The notes beneath the pieces were generated by a model. It worked only from the letters and a program-made list of their open reading frames with translations, had not been told where the DNA came from and searched no databases. From Pseudokineococcus lusitanus (GTDB taxonomy: Bacteria > Actinomycetota > Actinomycetes > Actinomycetales > Quadrisphaeraceae): a stretch of 64,000 nt of DNA. Below are positions 61,102 through 64,000 of this stretch, one piece after another; positions within the stretch are counted from its first letter, which is position 1, and each line of letters opens with the position of its first letter. The translations under genes and the position numbers were made by a program. The DNA lies in NCBI RefSeq assembly GCF_003751265.1, contig NZ_RJKN01000005.1, positions 248,001-312,000 of the forward strand. The letters run 5' to 3'.

Positions 61102-64000
61102 ATGAGCACCACGGGTCACCGGCGGCGCGCCGCGCGCTGGGCGGCGGTCCTGCCGCTGCTGCTCGTCGCCCCCCTCGCGAGCCTGCCGCCCGCCACGGCG
61201 GCCACGACGACGACCACGACGGCCCCGGCGGCCGTGAGCGCCGACGTGCTGCCCACCGTCCAGGTGGACGGCGTCGTCTGGGACACGCTCGTCGTCGGCG
61301 GCACCGTCTACGACACAGGCAAGTTCGCCCAGGCGCGCCCGGCCGGCGCGGCCCCGGGCACCCAGCTGACGGCGCGGTCGAACATCCTCGCCTTCGACCT
61401 CGCGACGGGGAACCTCCTCACCACCTGGAACGCCTCGCTCGACGGGCAGGGCCTCGCGCTCGCCGCCTCGGCGGACGGCAGCCGGATCTTCGTCGGCGGC
61501 GACTTCGCCACCGTCAACGGCACCGCCCGCGCCCGGGTGGCCGCGCTCGACGCGCGCACCGGCGCGCTCGTCACCGGCTTCCGGGCCAACGCCAACGCCC
61601 GCGTCCGCGCCCTCGCCGTCCGCGGCGACACCCTCTACGTCGGCGGTATCTTCACGACGCTGGCCGGGCAGGCCCGCACGCGGCTCGGGGCCGTCTCGGC
61701 CGTCACCGGCGCCCTGACGACGTGGGCGCCCACCGCCGACGCCGAGGTCATGGCGCTCGCCGTGCCCGCCGGCACGGGCTCCGTCGTCGCCGCCGGCCGC
61801 TTCGCCACGCTCAACGGGCAGACCGCCCGGGGCAGCGGCGCCCTCGAGGCCGGGGGCACGGGCGCCTCCCGTCCCTGGGCCGCGAACGCCACCATCCAGA
61901 ACTACGGGGCCGACTCGGCGATCTACTCGCTGTCGACGAGCGGCTCCCAGGTCTTCGGCTCCGGCTACGACTACTACGGGCCGAGCGACTTCGAGAACAC
62001 CTTCGCCGCGGACGCGGCCACGGGCACCCTCCAGTGGGTCGCCGGCTGCTACGGCGACACCTACGACACCGCCCCGGTCGGCGGCGTCCTGTACTCCGTC
62101 GGGCACCCGCACAACTGCTCGGCCATCGGCGGCAACCCCGAGACGACGCCGCGCAGCTTCCAGCGCGCCATGGTGACGACGACGGCGCCGGCCGCGGACG
62201 GCTCGACCAACGTCGGCGGCCCCTTCCCGGGCCGGGCCCGTCCCGACCTCCTCGCCTGGACCCCGGACCTGGCTTCGGGCAAGGTCACCGGCCAGCAGCA
62301 GGCCGCCTGGACCGTCAGCGCCACGAGCGGCTACGTCGTCCTCGGCGGCGAGTTCCCCACCGTCAACGGCACGGCGCAGCAGGGCCTCGTCCGCTTCGCC
62401 GCGCGGGCGTCGTCGCCGCGCAAGCAGGGCCCGAACGGCTACACCGAGCTCGCGCCGACGGCCACGGCCACCGCGCCGGGGACGCTGCGGCTCGCCTGGC
62501 GCGCCGCCTTCGACCGCGACGACCGCGTCCTCACCTACGAGCTGCTCCGTGGCGAGAAGCTGAGCACCGCCACGGTCGTCGGCCGCCGCACGGCCCCCTC
62601 GGCCTGGTGGTCGCGGCCCACGCTCGCGCTGTCGGACAGCACCGCCCCCGCGGGGACGACGCAGACCTACCGCGTGCGGGTCAGCGACCCCGACGGCAAC
62701 ACCATGGTCAGCGCGACGACGACGGCGACCGCCCCGGGCTCGACCGCGACGCCCAGCCCCTACGCCGACGCCGTCCTCGCCGACGGCGCCACGTCCCTGT
62801 GGCGCCTGGGCGAGGCCTCCGGCCCGACGGCCTTCGACTCGGCCGGCGCCGACGACCTCACGCTCCCCGTGAGCGCCGTCCGCGGCGCCGACGGCGCCGT
62901 GACCGGCGACACGGCGACGACCTTCGCCGGCACCGCCGCCCTGCAGGGCGTCTCGACCGTCGCGCAGCCGGGCCCGAACACCTTCTCCGTCGAGTCGTGG
63001 GTGCGCACCACCTCGACGCAGGGCGGCAAGCTCGTCGGCTTCGGCAACAGCCGGACCGCCGGGTCCACCTCGTACGACCGGCACGTCTACATGACGCCGG
63101 GCGGCCAGCTCGTCTTCGGCGTCTACCCCGGCACCGCCCGCACCGTGCAGAGCACCGCCGCCTACAACGACGGCCGCTGGCACCACGTCGTCGCCACGCT
63201 CGGCGCGGGCGGCATGCAGCTCTACGTCGACGGCACCCTCGTCGGCGCCCGGACGGACACCACCGCGGGCCAGGCCTACACCGGCTGGTGGCACGTCGGC
63301 GGCGACACCCTGGGCGGCTGGCCGGGCCGGGGCACGCCCGACTCCCTCGCCGGCACGGTCGACGAGGTCGCCGTGTACCCGACCGTGCTGACGACCGCGC
63401 AGGTGCGCGCCCACGCCGCCGCGGGCGGCGCGGCCGCCCCCAACGACGCGCCCGTCGCCGCCGCGACGGCCACGACCTCGGGCCTGTCGGTGCAGCTCGA
63501 CGGCACCGCCTCGAGCGACCCCGACGGCCGGGTCGCCTCCTGGTCCTGGGCCCTCGGCGACGGGACGACCACGACGGGCGCGACCGCGACGCACACCTAC
63601 GCCGCGGCCGGCCGCTACACCGTCACCCTCACCGTCACCGACGACCGCGGCGCGAGCACCAGCACCACCCGCGTCGTCGAGGTCACGGCACCCGCCAACA
63701 CGGCGCCGACGGCGGCCCTCGCCGCGACGACGTCCGACCTGTCCGTGCAGCTCGACGGCACGGGCTCCGCTGACGCCGACGGCCGGGTCGTCTCGTGGAC
63801 GTGGGACCTCGGCGACGGGGAGACCGCCACCGGCGCGACGACGAGCCACACCTACTCGGCGGCCGGCCGCTACACCGTCACCCTCACCGTCGCGGACGAC
63901 GCGGGCGCCACGGCGACCGCCACCCGCACCGTCGAGGTGACGGCCCCGCCGGTCGCCCCCGCCGTCCCGGCGGGCACGGTGGCCGCCGACACCTTCACCC
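61102..64000 (+). CDS. Giant secreted propeller-FN3-LamG-PKD2 protein, paralog 3 (3' end outside window)
   Basis: About 966 residues are visible and no stop is reached. The order is as in paralog 2: signal peptide (AAVLPLLLVAPLASLPPATA), propeller (48-440), FN3 (450-550), LamG (553-771, VESWVRTTSTQGGKLVGFGN), PKD 1 (785-862) and PKD 2 (865-946). At the right edge the C-terminal sandwich begins (VPAGTVAADTFT). It is closer to paralog 2 than to paralog 1 in the propeller, with long shared stretches such as the HPHNCSAIGGNPET segment, but its LamG start matches paralog 1 better, hinting at exchange between copies. Confidence 0.87.
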   Translation, partial: MSTTGHRRRAARWAAVLPLLLVAPLASLPPATAATTTTTTAPAAVSADVLPTVQVDGVVWDTLVVGGTVYDTGKFAQARPAGAAPGTQLTARSNILAFDLATGNLLTTWNASLDGQGLALAASADGSRIFVGGDFATVNGTARARVAALDARTGALVTGFRANANARVRALAVRGDTLYVGGIFTTLAGQARTRLGAVSAVTGALTTWAPTADAEVMALAVPAGTGSVVAAGRFATLNGQTARGSGALEAGGTGASRPWAANATIQNYGADSAIYSLSTSGSQVFGSGYDYYGPSDFENTFAADAATGTLQWVAGCYGDTYDTAPVGGVLYSVGHPHNCSAIGGNPETTPRSFQRAMVTTTAPAADGSTNVGGPFPGRARPDLLAWTPDLASGKVTGQQQAAWTVSATSGYVVLGGEFPTVNGTAQQGLVRFAARASSPRKQGPNGYTELAPTATATAPGTLRLAWRAAFDRDDRVLTYELLRGEKLSTATVVGRRTAPSAWWSRPTLALSDSTAPAGTTQTYRVRVSDPDGNTMVSATTTATAPGSTATPSPYADAVLADGATSLWRLGEASGPTAFDSAGADDLTLPVSAVRGADGAVTGDTATTFAGTAALQGVSTVAQPGPNTFSVESWVRTTSTQGGKLVGFGNSRTAGSTSYDRHVYMTPGGQLVFGVYPGTARTVQSTAAYNDGRWHHVVATLGAGGMQLYVDGTLVGARTDTTAGQAYTGWWHVGGDTLGGWPGRGTPDSLAGTVDEVAVYPTVLTTAQVRAHAAAGGAAAPNDAPVAAATATTSGLSVQLDGTASSDPDGRVASWSWALGDGTTTTGATATHTYAAAGRYTVTLTVTDDRGASTSTTRVVEVTAPANTAPTAALAATTSDLSVQLDGTGSADADGRVVSWTWDLGDGETATGATTSHTYSAAGRYTVTLTVADDAGATATATRTVEVTAPPVAPAVPAGTVAADTFT

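Overview
The window is chromosomal DNA of a very high G+C Gram-positive bacterium, roughly three-quarters G+C by eye with almost only G/C at third codon positions. Neighbour sets known from Actinomycetes are present: galU-moeA-moaC-mog-GNAT, metG-tatD-rpf-rsmA-ispE-ABC-F, pmt/rsmI divergent, glmU-prs-rplY-pth, and fabG4/maoC divergent from a FadA2-type thiolase. I place it in the Actinomycetes; Kineosporiales-like or a neighbouring order is only a guess. I see no IS element, prophage, CRISPR array, integrase or rRNA.

Layout. 1-2.2 kb: 3' end of a large helicase-like protein plus a coupled 79-residue protein. 2.2-8.6 kb: mscL, a SAF-domain (CpaB-like) membrane protein whose frame has no normal start, an FmdB zinc-ribbon protein with a CIRCE (HrcA) element upstream, a membrane-anchored penicillin acylase-family hydrolase and a CPA1 Na+/H+ antiporter. 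8.6-13.2 kb: 5-formyl-THF cyclo-ligase, galU and the molybdopterin genes moeA-moaC-mog, then a GNAT. 13.2-13.5 kb: a non-coding array of six 41-bp repeats. 13.6-19.8 kb: a membrane protein, tRNA-Ala(CGC), an aldo/keto reductase, protein mannosyltransferase, rsmI and an aminotransferase. 20-22.4 kb: a secreted M6 metalloprotease. 22.5-32.4 kb: alpha/beta hydrolase, lipoprotein, metG, tatD, rpf, rsmA, ispE and an ABC-F ATPase. 32.4-39.5 kb: a monooxygenase-like protein, MarR, then a fatty-acid block (MaoC, FabG4, thiolase, TetR, acyl-ACP desaturase). 39.7-45.6 kb: tRNA-Gln(TTG), glmU, prs, an Rrf2 regulator with a TauE exporter inserted before rplY, and pth. 45.8-53.7 kb: a surface-glycan block (polyprenyl glycosylphosphotransferase, DUF1972 glycosyltransferase, CDP-alcohol phosphatidyltransferase) that encloses the sulfate-activation genes cysQ-cysD-cysN. 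53.8-64 kb: three tandem paralogous giant secreted proteins (propeller, FN3, LamG, PKD), the last running off the window.

Themes. (i) Many genes start 6-7 nt after a TANNNT-like -10 box with no Shine-Dalgarno, so leaderless transcription looks routine here, and the pattern helps to choose starts. (ii) Two genes, rsmA and pth, carry a terminator-strength hairpin inside their 5' coding sequence; rsmA and moeA also look as if they start at CTG overlapping a stop. (iii) The 45.8-64 kb block may make and decorate the cell surface, with CysQ/D/N hinting at sulfated glycan; this last point is inference.

The strongest candidates for something undescribed are the 41-bp dyad array, the CIRCE element on fmdB, the hairpins inside coding starts, and the expanding surface-protein family with its leftover fragment of a lost copy.
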